The notes beneath the pieces were generated by a model. That model was not told the DNA's origin, did no database searches, and was given only the letters and a program-made list of their open reading frames with translations. From Chrysaora quinquecirrha (lineage: Eukaryota > Cnidaria > Scyphozoa > Semaeostomeae > Pelagiidae), in assembly GCA_014526335.1 (NCBI GenBank), contig JACTAT010000178.1, forward strand, positions 124,001-188,000: DNA of 64,000 nucleotides, in the 5' to 3' direction. Of this stretch, positions 1 to 12,240 are shown piece after piece. Position 1 is the stretch's first letter. Each line of letters starts with the position of its first letter. Position numbers and translations under genes: made by a program.

Positions 1-2629
1 GGGGCTGATTCATTGTGCTCCAAAATTTACTTAAAGAGCCAAGAATTCAGAATCTGGGTTGGATCCAAATCAAGATTATGAGAAAACATCCCTTTTTGGT
101 CTTAGCTTATTTGCTTGTCCTCTTAATTCCATTCCTTATCAGGAAAAATCAATGAGGTAGGGTTCAGTAAGACCATTCTGTTGCAATATTTATCATTAAT
201 GTTGACTGCAAGGGTTTCTTGCATGCTGGAGATTAGAAGGAGTGTATTTGCAGTAATTACTGTGTTTGTATGCAAAAATCAAATATCCTCTGTTTCAAGT
301 ATGGAATTAAACAAAATTTCATCTTAAATCCTATGTGTCTAGTCTTGAGTTTAAAATCCTGCATTTGGAATAAAAGATCTCAAGTAAATAACCCAGAAAA
401 AATATGTATTAATTAAATTAAATTCAACTTTTTTTGTAGAATACAACTTAATTTCACAAAGCTACAAAATATTATTTAGAAAATAAGTATTGTATACTAC
501 GCAACTCGAGAATGCATCGCCTATCTAGCTCGAGCGGGTAACTAAAAAGCTTAGGAAAAATATAAAGTAATTAAGACAAAGGCTTTACAAAAATTGACAG
601 CTTGGGTGCGTTTAGACTACTAAATATCTAAGGTACACAGCAATAGAAAAACACTTGCAAATAAGCGACTTGAACAAACAACATTCAGTTCTAACAAACA
701 GGGTAGGCAATTATTATCTGTGTATTTGAATGTTGGTGTAAAGTAACCTTGTTTGTACAAAACAAAGGATATAATGCTTCTTTAGGCATTGGTCCATTCT
801 TCCTCCCTGGACAAATGGATTATTATGCCACAAGGCAAAAAGAAATCATATCAACCCTCACTAGAGAGTCAGTAGGGTTTTTCATTGTAATCAGAAAACC
901 TGATGTGCATTATTTAATAATGAATAAAATAAACTGTGATTCAAGGACTTCCTGATGAGGAACAAGTTTCAGGGTTCTTGCTATTAGTTACCGGTTATTT
1001 AGCAGATAACTGTAGTAGACATGTTATAGTGGGGATCATATAATAACAATTAGGCCATTCTATGTTGCTATATGGTTTTTGATGCCTATGGTCTAAATAT
1101 CTTTTACTAACGCAGCTCACTAATTAATTGTAGAAATCAGTGACAGGCTTTTCGTGCAATATATAGTTATGTTTGCCTGTATCTCACTGTTTTGCTTGCT
1201 TGCCCATTTCAGTCATTGCGAAAACACAGAGAAAGAGACAAACCTGTCTGCTGTCATGGTGAAATGCTGCGTGTGAAGCCTATGGATCCATGAAGGCAAG
1301 GTTTATCTCAACTACGGACTACCAAACACCAAAAAGGCTTGCTATTTTCTATATGTGTTTATACTTTACTCTCCTCTATTTTTGTTTATTTTATATTTTG
1401 TTGTGCAAAGCTCTGAAAGATTGCATTTGTTGAAGTCTCTCAAAAGACCTCAATGTAGCCTGCAAGTTTATTACCGTCTGAATAACCTGTATTTAATTTC
1501 TAAACCCAAACGTTGCAATTTTAGAAATAGCCATTTAACTGGGGATAATTGAAAGTATACAAAAGGGTTTTGGTTTCACGAATTATTCCAGAACAAGTTA
1601 TCTTTGGTAGAGTTTTTTTAATGTTTAGAGTTTTGAGAATTTATAAGATTAGTCAAAGCAAAATTTTTTATCACAACTTGCATCAAATTAGCATATACTG
1701 TAAATGATTGGAACATGTAAATTGATATCACCACCTTTCTGATTCTAAATTAGATTATCAGAGCTGAAATTTAATGTCTTGAAAACGAAAGAAGTAATTG
1801 ACAATATATGTTCATGAAAATGGCATATACTGATGTATAATGCTGATGTAACAAATTTAGTTTCCCACAAATGCAATTTCCCAAAAATCTGGCTGAATTC
1901 TAAGATGATGTGCATGGGTAAAATGCAGTTTGAAATGTTAATTATGTGAATTAAACTGCTGACTTTGTTTGCTCGAATCCATAAAAAATCAAAAATGTCT
2001 GATGTTGATTTATCAAGAGATATTTTTATCACCATTAACCTTTGTATTCGGAGTAATACAAGTTTTTTCCAGCTGAAGATATACATTTTAACAGATGGAT
2101 TATTATGCATAGAATACAGCAGTATATCAATTTGTGGATAGCAGTGCCTCCTGAATTTTTTGCATATCGAGTGAAGAAAAGCTTCCTGGCATCCAAGTTT
2201 AAATGTTCTGAAGATGGTTCTGGCTATTATTTTTGCATTTTGGAGAAACTATGATGGTTTGTTCCTACAACAGAGATCATGGACTTATAATCTGCAAGCA
2301 AGCAAGTGAGCAATCTTTATTTTTATGTTCGAAGAATCTTCGTACAGTGATGTAGCGAGGCGAGGGATAACGCAGAATATACCAATATAGGAACGCAAAA
2401 CGCGTAACAAAAGGCAAACCACTAATCGATCGTTAAACCCTTTGAAAATTTGCGTAGTTGGCACGAAAATGGCAATTATAGCAGATAAACACGAACGAAT
2501 CTAGTGATCAACATGTACACCATTTGTATTTTCAGGCCGGCCTTTTAAAGCTTTAAAGGGGTTACCTAAATTAATTGGCAATCTCCCAAGAATGTTATTA
2601 AAGTTGTCAACTGCAAAGTGGCACTCGTT
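1..2629. other. AT-rich stretch, no gene recognised
   Basis: I see no recognisable coding exon, SINE or tandem array here. Open frames are short and have no family resemblance. The region could contain upstream exons or introns of the cyclin L gene that starts to be readable at 12.2 kb, but I could not find its N-terminal cyclin-box sequence. Confidence 0.4.
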
Positions 2630-2806
2630 GAAGGTGAAAGGTGAAATGCTGTCTTAGCGCCAGTCGCTAGATTCTCAGTACTAGATTAACTAATCAGGAC
2701 CTGGACCTTGGCTGTTATGCTACCGTGGCTGGGTTCGAACCTTCTTCACATTGAGCTCCTGACGACATGAGTCAGCTGGATTACACTACAACGCCACAGC
2801 ACCTTC
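2630..2806 (-). repeat. tRNA-derived SINE, family A, copy 1
   Basis: Read on the minus strand, the element begins with a tRNA-like head (GTGGCGT...GTGTAATCCAGCTGA), has a pol III B-box of the GGTTCGAACCC type, and ends in a GGTGAAGGTGAAAT-like tail region. The long stem between the two boxes resembles a type II (Leu/Ser) tRNA. Related copies lie at 4525, 9316, 18809, 45446 and 62539, all in the same orientation. Confidence 0.75.
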
Positions 2807-2921
2807 AACTCCGCATGCTGTGTAAGTGCGGAGAAAGAATGTGACTCAGCCACAAACGATTCGTTCTGATCATAATCAAATTCATCTTCATCATCGTCAT
2901 AGTAATAATAATACTGATGAT

Positions 2922-2965
2922 AATAGTTGTTATCATCATCATCATCGTTATCACCATCATCATGT
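2922..2965. repeat. ATC trinucleotide microsatellite
   Basis: Short run of ATC/ATA units. The histidine-rich open frame across it is a by-product of the repeat. Confidence 0.8.
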
Positions 2966-3404
2966 TTTATCCAGTTCGAGTTTAACTACCCTGGGTTCAT
3001 GTAACCATTTTGTTGCATTTCTTTGATATTTAGACTTTATTATAGCATGCAAGCATTCTAGTCCTGTAGTTCATTTCCCTGAATGATTTTATTGGACAGT
3101 GTATTCATTTCATTAAGCATCTGCTTAGATGACTTTGTTTGAATGCGTTGGCCAATCTGAATAAAGCCTGAGGCTTGTTTCACGCTCAATCCGACGGGTG
3201 TCTGTCACACAGATTGCCAAATCCGAAGCTGATAACATAGTACATTGACATTGGGGTGAATCTTGTTGCATTACTCTCGGACAACGTTAAATGGAATCAA
3301 ACTCTCAAATGGCGGGCATGGCTATAAACAATTACGCTTTTTTACTTGCTTCAAGACTTCAAGTATCCCACTTCGAGCTGGATTCCAGGAGTTATCGCCA
3401 ACCT

Positions 3405-4020
3405 AACCTGTTTTTACAGTATGGAATTCATTATGTTAACCTGCCTTGGACTTAACCTGTCGAGAACTAAACCTGTCGTGTCGTGTTGTGTCGTTGACTT
3501 TTATACTGTTGTTACAGTATAAAACCCATTATGCTTACCTACTGCTAATTGAACCTGTCGTGTCTTGTCGTTGACTATACTGTCGTTACAGTATAACACC
3601 CATTATGCTTACCTACTGCTAACTGGACCTGTCCTGTCGTTGACTATACTGTCGTTACAGTATAAAACCCATTATGCTTACCTGCTGCTAACTAAACCTG
3701 TCGTGTCGTGTCGTTGACCATACTGTCGTTACAGTATAAAACCCATTATGCTTACCTACTGCTAATTGAACCTGTCGTGTCGTGTCGTGTCGTTGACTAT
3801 ACTTTCGTTACAGTACAAAACCCATTATGCTTACCTGCTGCTAACTAAACCTATCGTGTCGTGTCGTGTCGTTGACTATACTGTCGTCACAGTATAAAAC
3901 CCATTATGCTTACCTGCTGCTAACTAAACCTGTCGTGTCGTGTCGTGTCGTTGACCATACTGTCGTTACAGTATAAAACCCATTATGCTTACCTGTTGCT
4001 AACTAAACCTGTCGTGTCTG
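3405..4020. repeat. Minisatellite, 69-79 bp unit with internal CGTGT expansion
   Basis: About eight units each contain TTACAGTATAAAACCCATTATGC-like sequence followed by CTGCTAACTAAACCTGT and a run of CGTGT pentamers. CCCATTATGC occurs at 3525, 3599, 3668, 3742, 3821, 3900 and 3979. The spacings are 74, 69, 74, 79, 79 and 79, so unit length changes in 5-bp steps, matching the number of CGTGT pentamers. Confidence 0.9.
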
Positions 4021-4524
4021 GTAGTGTGGTGGAATTAACGTATCTGTGTAAAACTCATTAAGAAAGTCAGCACTCAATATCAAAGAGTAGCGTTGAGGTT
4101 AACTGGCCTACATATCTCAGTTTGTTGTCGCGCCATAGAGTAATGGCGACAAGAGGACCCTTTGGTTCGTTTTCTGCTCGTTCGTTCGTTTGCGAATGAC
4201 TTGCATAGACAGTAACCTTTGCTTGTCTCTTGTAAATGTTAGTGCTGAGTTTCACCAAGGGGTGAACGGTTATTATTCGTATTATGTGATTGTGGATCCG
4301 ACTCCTATCATGTTCAAGCGCACCTTTAACGTGAGGAGACTCTCCGCTCTCTGTAACTCCAGTCAAACGGCAAAAGAACCACGAGACGTGGTCAAAGGAA
4401 GATGCACTGCTGGGGTTATGTTTATGCTTTTCAGTTAACTTCCTGTTAGCAACACAGTAATTCCTACTTGGAAAGACATCAAGTTAATATGCCTGACTTC
4501 CTAACTGCCTAATTTTTATCTGTA

Positions 4525-4700
4525 GGTGAAGGTGAAATGTTGTATTCAGCGCCAGTCACTAGGATCTCAATAGTAGGTTAATTACTCGAGACCTCGACCC
4601 TGTCAGTAACACCACTGTGGCTGAGGCTGGAACCCCAACCTCGATGAGCTTCTGACACCATGGATCAGCTGGATTACACCACGACGCCACAGCACCTTCA
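4525..4700 (-). repeat. tRNA-derived SINE, family A, copy 2
   Basis: Full-length relative of the copy at 2630. On the minus strand it reads from a tRNA-like head with GTGGCGTCGTGGTG to a GGTGAAATGTTG tail. The B-box region is mutated (GGTTCCAGCC). Confidence 0.75.
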
Positions 4701-4869
4701 GCACAGACTTCTGGGAGATAGATTTTATCCACTGACAAATATTTCTTGGTACATTTTCAGAGGAGGGAAGATGATTTTCTGCAGTCGTCACATTTTTTAG
4801 TGAACCTGGCAAGTCTATGTACTGTCTGTTAGCAAGAGCATTAACTACGTACTTTTCAACTCCCGGATT

Positions 4870-6540
4870 TTCAAGCAGTTTAATTCCGCGAGGATGAATT
4901 TGATTTGGTGCATTCAAACACAAAACTTGGTCATTTCAACTTCTACCAAGCAGAACACAGATGTTAATGGGGGCTCTTTCCCCCTCTAATCACTAGAGCC
5001 ATGCGCCGTCTAACTTGAAGAGTTTCTCGAGAATTATTCAAGCAGTTTATTTCCACGAGGGTGAATTTGATTTGGTACAGTCAAACAATACACTTGGTCA
5101 TTTCAACGTCTACAAAACAGAGCACAGATGTTGATGGGGGCTCTTTCCCCCTCTAATCACCAGAGCCATGCGCCGTCTAACTTGAAGAGTTTCTCGAGAA
5201 TTATTCAAGCAGTTTATTTCCACGAGGGTGAATTTGATTTGGTACAGTCAAACAATACACTTGGTCATTTCAACGTCTACAAAACAGAGCACAGATGTTG
5301 ATGGGGGCTCTTTCCCCCTCTAATCACCAGAGCCATGCGCCGTCTAACTTGAAGAGTTTCTCGAGAATTATTCAAGCAGTTTATTTCCACGAGGGTGAAT
5401 TTGATTTGGTACAGTCAAACAATACACTTGGTCATTTCAACGTCTACGAAACAGAGCACAGATGTTGATGGGGGCTCTTTTCCCCTCTAATCACCAGAGC
5501 CATGCGCCGTCTAACTTGAAGAGTTTCTCGATAATTATTCAAGTAGTTTATTTCCACGAGGATGAATTTGATTTGGTGCAGTCAAACAATACACTTGGTC
5601 ATTTCAACGTCTACGAAACAGAACACAGATGTTGATGGGGGCTCTTTCCCCCTCTAATCACCAGAGCCATGCGCCGTCTAACTTGAAGAGTTTCTCGATA
5701 ATTATTCAAGTAGTTTATTTCCACGAGGATGAATTTGATTTGGTGCAGTCAAACAATACACTTGGTCATTTCAACGTCTACGAAACAGAGCACAGATGTT
5801 GATGGGGGCTCTTTCCCCCTCTAATCACCAGAGCCATGCGCCGTCTAACTTGAAGAGTTTCTCGAGAATTATTCAAGCAGTTTATTTCCACGAGGGTGAA
5901 TTTGATTTGGTGCAGTCAAACAATACACTTGGTCATTTCAACGTCTACGAAACAGAGCACAGATGTTGATGGGGGCTCTTTTCCCCTCTAATCACCAGAG
6001 CCATGCGCCGTCTAACTTGAAGAGTTTCTCGATAATTATTCAAGTAGTTTATTTCCACGAGGATGAATTTGATTTGGTGCAGTCAAACAATACACTTGGT
6101 CATTTCAACGTCTACGAAACAGAACACAGATGTTGATGGGGGCTCTTTCCCCCTCTAATCACCAGAGCCATGCGCCGTCTAACTTGAAGAGTTTCTCGAT
6201 AATTATTCAAGTAGTTTATTTCCACGAGGATGAATTTGATTTGGTGCAGTCAAACAATACACTTGGTCATTTCAACGTCTACGAAACAGAGCACAGATTT
6301 TGATGGGGGCTCTTTTCCCCTCTAATCACCAGAGCCATGCGCCGTCTAACTTGAAGAGTTTCTCGATAATTATTCAAGTAGTTTATTTCCACGAGGATGA
6401 ATTTGATTTGGTGCAGTCAAACAATACACTTGGTCATTTCAACGTCTACGAAACAGAGCACAGATGTTGATGGGTGCTCTTTTCCCTCTAATCACATGAG
6501 CCTTGAGCCGTCTAACTTGTAGAGTTTTCGAGAATTTCAT
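4870..6540. repeat. Satellite array, 167-bp monomer, about ten units
   Basis: The phrase GGGGGCTCTTT recurs at 4969, 5136, 5303, 5470, 5637, 5804, 5971, 6138 and 6305, exactly 167 bp apart, with a decayed copy at 6472. Monomers differ at fixed diagnostic sites (GAGAATTATTCAAGCAG versus GATAATTATTCAAGTAG, and three versus four T before CCCC). These variants recur with a 501-bp period (three monomers). Outer copies at both ends are more diverged than inner ones. Confidence 0.95.
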
Positions 6541-6859
6541 GAAGCTCTTGTGCTCAATGGAAATGACGTCACCTCTCTTATCATGTAGTCCAGGTTCGAG
6601 CACATCAGTTGGGGTATACCACTTGTAGAAATCCTATCTCAGCAATACATCCGTTGGGTCCAGACAGAACCTAGAATTCTCTAAAAGGAGCTATTTCTGC
6701 CCTGATGCAAATTTTCGTGGATCGAGTTCTTATCACAAACAAATAAGGCAACCAGAAACGGTATCGTGTTTCGAAAGGAGAATGCGCTCCTGTATTTCTT
6801 GAGGTCCTCTTGAAGTAGCGCTAAGGCACCCTGCAAGCCTCACTGTAGGCCTTGAGTAC

Positions 6860-7125
6860 CAGAAGCAGACAGCCAGAGAAGGTCTTGAAGCAGACATCCA
6901 GAGAATAGGCATGGCGATCAGCTGTTCACAAGTGCTACAAATCCTGTGAGATAAGCAACAGCTACATCTGAAGCATGCCAGAAAGAAACAGCGCCAGCAA
7001 CCATGAAAAAGCCAGCGCCATTCCTTGCCCCACACTGCCGCAAGACCTTCCAGGCGCGGATTGGCCTGACCAGTCATCGGGCCCACAAAGACTTACTTCC
7101 CGAACGGCGGGCTAATTTAATGGTC
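6860..7125 (+). mobile_element. Non-LTR retrotransposon (LINE) C-terminal relic
   Basis: The reading frame around 7050 gives HCRKTFQARIGLTSH, the second half of the C2H2-like zinc knuckle that closes many invertebrate LINE proteins. The preceding codons (AIPCP) are in another frame, so the zinc finger is frameshifted. Upstream sequence is consistent with the charged linker but has stops. No reverse transcriptase core is visible. It is a decayed 3' fragment. Identification rests on the KTFQARIGLTSH motif and the Asp-Gly/Asp-Lys stretch after it. Confidence 0.55.
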
Positions 7126-7947
7126 CACATTGCTTCGATGGACAAACAATATGCACAGAGTACCGCTCTATATTCAAATCACATAAGGACGCCCAGTTTG
7201 CACGAAAAATGGATCTGTTCGTCCGTTGCCGGATTAGATAATTTTTCTCCGTGGTTGATGTTTCCACCTTCCAAGATGTGGTCCGGTTGATGTTTGCTGG
7301 TTTTTAGTCTCTCTCTCTCTCTGGTAGCAAAGATATTGCATACGGGATGACTGCGTAACCGATTTCCAAATTCAACCGGATTCTGAAACTCTCTAGTCTC
7401 ACGTAGCAACGTCAGAACTGAGCAGCATAAGCAGAGCGGGGTTACTGATTGCCATTGACCCTTGTTCACCCTTCACGGTAGGGGTTTTGGCTAAATCATT
7501 CTTCATCGGGACAAAATTTATGCCAAAGTGATCTTTATGTTCCATAGCTTTAGAGAAATACATAAAATTTGCTTATAGTGAAGAGTTTGCCCTTTGTGTA
7601 GTGATTTTCGGAGTTTGCCTGCGACTCAGATATCCTACTAGTGTTTTCTGTGGGAAATTTCAATGTTGGGAATAAAATTTCTTGATGCAGAGGAGATTCC
7701 AGCGAGAAATTTCCAGCCAAAATCTGCTTCGATTTCTTGCTTGGACTCTTCAGTTAATTCTACTGGTCTTCCGGCTGTTTCCCGTGAGCTGATTGGTGTT
7801 CAAAACACTACCAAATCAGCTTAAATTTTCTGATTGATGCATCTCGATCCATCCTCCTTAGTAAGTTGTTTCAGTCTGTTTCTCACTTTGGTCTTTTTCG
7901 CCATCGGGATTTCTCTCGCTGGTAAGATGGTTCCTAAGTAGAGTGGT

Positions 7948-8240
7948 CTCTGTGGCGCAGGGGTTAGCGTGCAGGACTCACAACGACAATGTTATGGGTT
8001 CGAGCCACGGTCTTTCCACTTGTGTTGTAGAGATAACAACATTTGGCAAGTTGTAAACACAAATGTGCCTCTCTCAACCCAGGTGTATAAATTGGTACCT
8101 GGTTGGTAGTTATGAGCGCCGTGAATGGCTGCACCCTGCTATATGCTAATGCGTCAAGACCTGGGGTGAAGTGTAGAGTCGGTTGAGTAGCCCTAGGCTA
8201 GAAATAACACTGTAACACTACAACTTTACTTCACTTTACT
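7948..8240 (+). repeat. tRNA-derived SINE, family B
   Basis: The head reads GTCTCTGTGGCGCAGGGG with an A-box-like TGGCGCAGGGG, then a B-box GGGTTCGAGCC about 45 bp later. The body contains ACCCAGGTGTATAAATTGG and GAGCGCCGTGAATGGCTGC, and the 3' end is a TTTACTTCACTTTACTTTT repeat tail. This is the standard layout of a tRNA-headed SINE. It is the only copy I noticed in the window. Confidence 0.8.
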
Positions 8241-8754
8241 TTTCCTATGGGCGGAAATCTCGGAGAGTCAGTAAGTGAGACGTCGAATTTTATCAATTGC
8301 ATCATTTCTGTTGGTCTGCCTGCCGTCTTTTTATGGTTTTGTCTGTAGTCCTGTGCGTAGGACCTGGGGCTAATTTCCAAGCTGAAACCTTCATATCGTG
8401 TGGCGAGGGGCATTTCACTTCTCAAAAGGCGTACGAGATTCCTATTAAAACAAAAGGATCCTTACAAGATTCCCACGAAAACAATAGAGATTCCAGCCGA
8501 GGATGTGCAAGATTTCAAGGAGTTAATTTGCACTTCATAATCCTCGCAATCTCATACATTTTATGTAGCGTTGAATCAGCCTACCCTGAAAGTGGTATCC
8601 TGATGTGATAGGCTTGTTTTTGTACTCGTAGTTTTCTGGTTTCTTTTATGCTGGTCTGCTTTTCTACTCAAACAGGTCTCTTTAGTTACTCCGACATCTA
8701 TCACTTATCGTGTAAACAGAGACTAGAATTGTTGCTAGACCAGGCATTAGGACT

Positions 8755-8915
8755 CGAGTTTGGGAAGACTTTTGGCTTCTTATTGACATTCCAGGCTGTT
8801 TTAGCAACAAGCAGACAAAGAATCTGGGCACTAGCCATTTTCCCGCGTCTTGATATGACGCGTTCTGGCGACGACGTCATCTTGGCTGTTTTCACGTTCT
8901 CGTGAAAGCGTCAAA
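8755..8915. repeat. Dispersed repeat, inverted partner of 16285-16440
   Basis: The segment with TTTTAGCAACAAGCAGACAAAGAATCTGGGCACTAG, followed by TTCTGGCGACGACGTCAT and TTTTCACGTTCTCGTGAAAGCG, reappears in reverse complement near 16.3-16.4 kb with moderate divergence. The ORFs across both copies are incidental. Confidence 0.65.
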
Positions 8916-9315
8916 AATTTGGCTTCTTTGAGCCCCCAGGAGGACTCCTAGGAATCAATGGCTTCTAGTTGAAATGTTATTAGCATTCTCGCAGCTTTCT
9001 TGTTCCAGCCATCAGGTGACTTGATGTACACAAGTAATGTGTACTTGGATATGGCTTATTTGATTGACACAACTTCTGCCTGGGACTTTCTATTAATAGT
9101 TTGTTGTAGACAGCTTCAGGTCCGTCCATCATGTCTTTCAGCAGCGACATTAAAAAAGGCTAAATTAAAATGCAAGTTTGTTTGTTTTGTATGTTTTTTT
9201 CAGTATTTCACAGACTATCCGGATGAAATTCACATTTGGTTTCACGCCGTGGCCCGCAAAAATTAAAAAAAAAAACTCTACGCTGTCTTTCGAAATCCTC
9301 TTCTTGGCTTTATTG

Positions 9316-9491
9316 TGAAGGTGAAGGTGAAATGGTGTTTTAGCGCCAGTCGCTAGGATCTCAGTAGTACGTTAACTAATCGAAACCCTGACCCTGGCTG
9401 TGACGCTACCGTAGCTGGGCTCGAACCCTGACCCCACTGAGCTTCTGACACCACGAATCAGCTGGATAACACCACGACGCCACAGCACCTT
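9316..9491 (-). repeat. tRNA-derived SINE, family A, copy 3
   Basis: Well preserved copy. On the minus strand it has the tRNA-like head GCTGTGGCGTCGTGGTG and B-box GGGTTCGAGCCC, and it ends in the GGTGAAGGTGAAATGG-type region. Same family as 2630. Confidence 0.85.
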
Positions 9492-10344
9492 TATGTCACC
9501 TTGAACAGCCCGCTCTGAACTGGAATCACAACATATCAGGGCCTGCTGGGATTCCCGTGATGCTAGACTGACTAGACTGGCTACACCAGTCCCTCCCCCT
9601 CGCTATAATTGCTGTTGTTGTTTAGGGCAGGTAAGAACCTGAGTTACTGACTTAATAGGCTTGCGCAGTAGTGGCAACGGCGGCTTCCGCCTGTCTTGCC
9701 TTTAGGATACTGGCAATCAGTTGCTTCCAGTGGTCAATTAGTGGCAATGGTCCTGAGGTGTTCTAGATCTTCCATTGGTCTTCGTTTGGGAGCAGATCGT
9801 TTACAGTATGTGTGATCGTGTGAGGGACGAGTGTGTAAGTGTAACATATCTAAGTCTCTAGCTAGGATGGTGGGTAGGGTGGTACGTTCTTTGCCTCTGA
9901 AGTTCTTGTCTGCATTTCTTGTGAGCTTGGTGAAGTAGAATTGCATGGCTTTGAATGTTGGTATACCTCTATCTTGTCAGAGGGGTTTCAATAAAGTGAT
10001 GGATATAGGAACTTCTTTACATACTCCATAGAGTTTCTCATTTCTCATCTTAGTGGGGTTGTACTCCTATGACTCTTCTGGGGGTCTCTTCTTGATGTTT
10101 TGTGAGGCCCCATGTTCCGCAGTTAGTAGAATAACTTTAACTAGGCTGTTATTGGCAACTTATCAGTTCTAAGGAGAATAACAGAGGCTTGTGTAGCGAG
10201 TCTAGGCTGACTGGCCAACTAAGGGTTAGCTCCAACGACGTGCCAGAGATGCTCCGTGGCAAAAAATAACCTCGATATACATGTTGCATTCTGATTGGTT
10301 TGTTCGGCAATTTGATTGATCTGATTGGTGGAAATTCAACTAGC

Positions 10345-10640
10345 TTTAAATAAAGGTGGTTTGATTATAGACTTTAGTTTTGCTGAAACTAGGAGACTTG
10401 TCATGTGCTAGACTGTATTCGGCGTGTCTCCCAGGGTGGCTAAATTTGCGAATGAACAGCGAGCAACATGTCCCCCGAGTGATTTGCATGTCACGGAGAC
10501 AAGAACTTTTTCTGTTGTCTCCCAGAAACATTTGAGTGTCTCTTACTACTTGTCATGCGCTACAAAGTTTCCTAGGGTGCTAAACTAGGAAACGCTCGAT
10601 CCTAGTTTAGCGACATTTTTCCTAATTTAGCCAGGCCTTT
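10345..10640. mobile_element. Short DNA-transposon relic with CTAAACTAGGAGAC ends
   Basis: The stretch carries GAAACTAGGAGACTTGTC at its left and repeated CTAAACTAGGA sequence at its right. The middle has GAGACAAGAACTTTTTCTGTTGTCTCCCAGAAACA. The same vocabulary recurs at 59760-60270 and near 63640. No transposase is present. Confidence 0.6.
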
Positions 10641-10849
10641 ATTCAGCTAACGTTGTAGAAAATTTTTGATAAAGTTGCATACCAAATTCAGATAACATGA
10701 TCATACCCTTGGGGAATCATTGCTTTGTTTTCAAAAACTGAGCTTGCATCACGTTTCATGGCACAAAATTTAGGATTTAATTGAAAGGAAAACCTTCTCA
10801 AAAGTATCGTAATGTGACCTGATTTGGGTATGAACGCATTAGAGGCGCT

Positions 10850-11107
10850 TTTTCATGAGAAAATTCAACCCGGGTTGAAACTCGCCCCGGATTGAGTTTT
10901 TAAATTCTATTTTCGTTTGCGTGACTGTTTTTCAACCCGCGCGAATTTTCAACCCGGGATGAAGAAGCCCATTTAATCCATCCCGCGTTGAGTTTCAATC
11001 ATGTCAATACTTTCGCAATTGATAAGGGCTTTGACCACAGACCGGGATGAAACTCAACCCGGGATGAATTTCAACCCGGGTTGAGTTTTCCCATGTAAAG
11101 GGCCTCT
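10850..11107. mobile_element. Foldback/MITE with AACCCGGGTTGA repeats
   Basis: The left end (GAGGCGCTTTTTCATGAGAAAA) and right end (TTTTCCCATGTAAAGGGCCTC) are imperfect inverted repeats. Just inside each lies TTCAACCCGGGTTGA. There is no coding sequence. Confidence 0.65.
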
Positions 11108-11275
11108 CAGTCGCACTGGTAGATCTTTCAGTGCGAAAACAGTGTCCGGGGGTGCACTATGTATAATTTGGGTACTGGGGATGTGCCGCCCGGAACGGTA
11201 TCGATTCTCGCGATTTTGGTATAAAGAGCGGTATCAGTTTTCACGATTTTGATGTTTTGGTACAAGGAACGGTGT

Positions 11276-11426
11276 TGACTTGCTCCAAGTCTATTTCTCA
11301 AAGTCGTTCTCCAAAGATCTACCATTCCGTGGTAACAAAGGAGAGTGTTCTCGCACTCTCCTGTGTTACGACGGAATGGTGGACCTTTGGAGAAGGATAT
11401 TAAAAATAGACTTGGGCAAGTCTAGC
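11276..11426. mobile_element. Hairpin element, about 70-bp arms
   Basis: Arms centred near 11350 pair as TCCAAGTCTATTT / AAATAGACTTGG, TTCTCCAAAG / CTTTGGAGAA, CCATTCCGT / ACGGAATGG and GGAGAGTG / CACTCTCC. The whole is inserted in a larger dispersed element whose left end (11147-11195, TTGGGTACTGGGGATGTGCCGCC) resembles the terminus of the element at 32522. Confidence 0.7.
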
Positions 11427-12240
11427 AACGGTGTAGATTTTCACGATTTTTATGTTTGAAGAATGGAAAATTTGTATAAGGTCGGGTTGATTTTGCTTGG
11501 GCCGCACGTCCCTTACAAAGTTTGATAAAGTGCCCCCTCCCCCCCGGAAAACTGTGTAGCTAAGTCATCTAATCTAATCTAAATTTATTTAACAACCGTA
11601 ACCCCATCAGTCCTAAAGGATTGCTTTTCAGGGGGCCGTGAAAAGCAACATTTTATCATAAATGGGAATATGTCAAAGTATTGATGTCAAAATAGATTGT
11701 TTCTTTTTCCCCTGCTTCAGCAAATGCAATCCTAAGAGCTTGGCACCCTTTTTTGTTTGATTAGTAAATTTCATTAGTAATTATCTGAGTGCCATTTTGG
11801 CGCTTGTGCGACTTGTAACTTTCCGACATTTCTTGTCGTATCATGTCGTATTCTCGCCGAACTTTCTTTTTCATCACTTGCTGTCGTGTTAGGTTTTAGT
11901 TTTTGCATTCGTGTTTTGTTGCTAATTTTTCCTACTGTTATTTCCTGTCGTGTTTTTATCGTTTATTTTCGTGATTTTCGCTTTAACTGATTTTCGCTTT
12001 TATCGTTTACTTTCGCGGTTTTCGCTTTGACGGACGTCTGCCGAGCGTCTTGTTCGAAAGCGTTTTCGCTTATTGTTCTTTATCGCTCTTGACGTCGAAA
12101 TCCTAAGACATTTACCCGCATTTTCTCTGTAATAATGTTTTCCAATGATGCGAATGGGCAAGTGAGAGATCGTAACCTCGAAATTACGCCTATTTGCGCG
12201 TAAATATGTTCGGTAATGTTTTAACTTTGTCTCGCAACAG

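Noticed and set aside
2630..9491. Real tRNA genes at sites with B-box sequence
   Set aside because: The same sequence recurs six times with a common non-tRNA tail and no intact cloverleaf acceptor stem, so these are SINEs.
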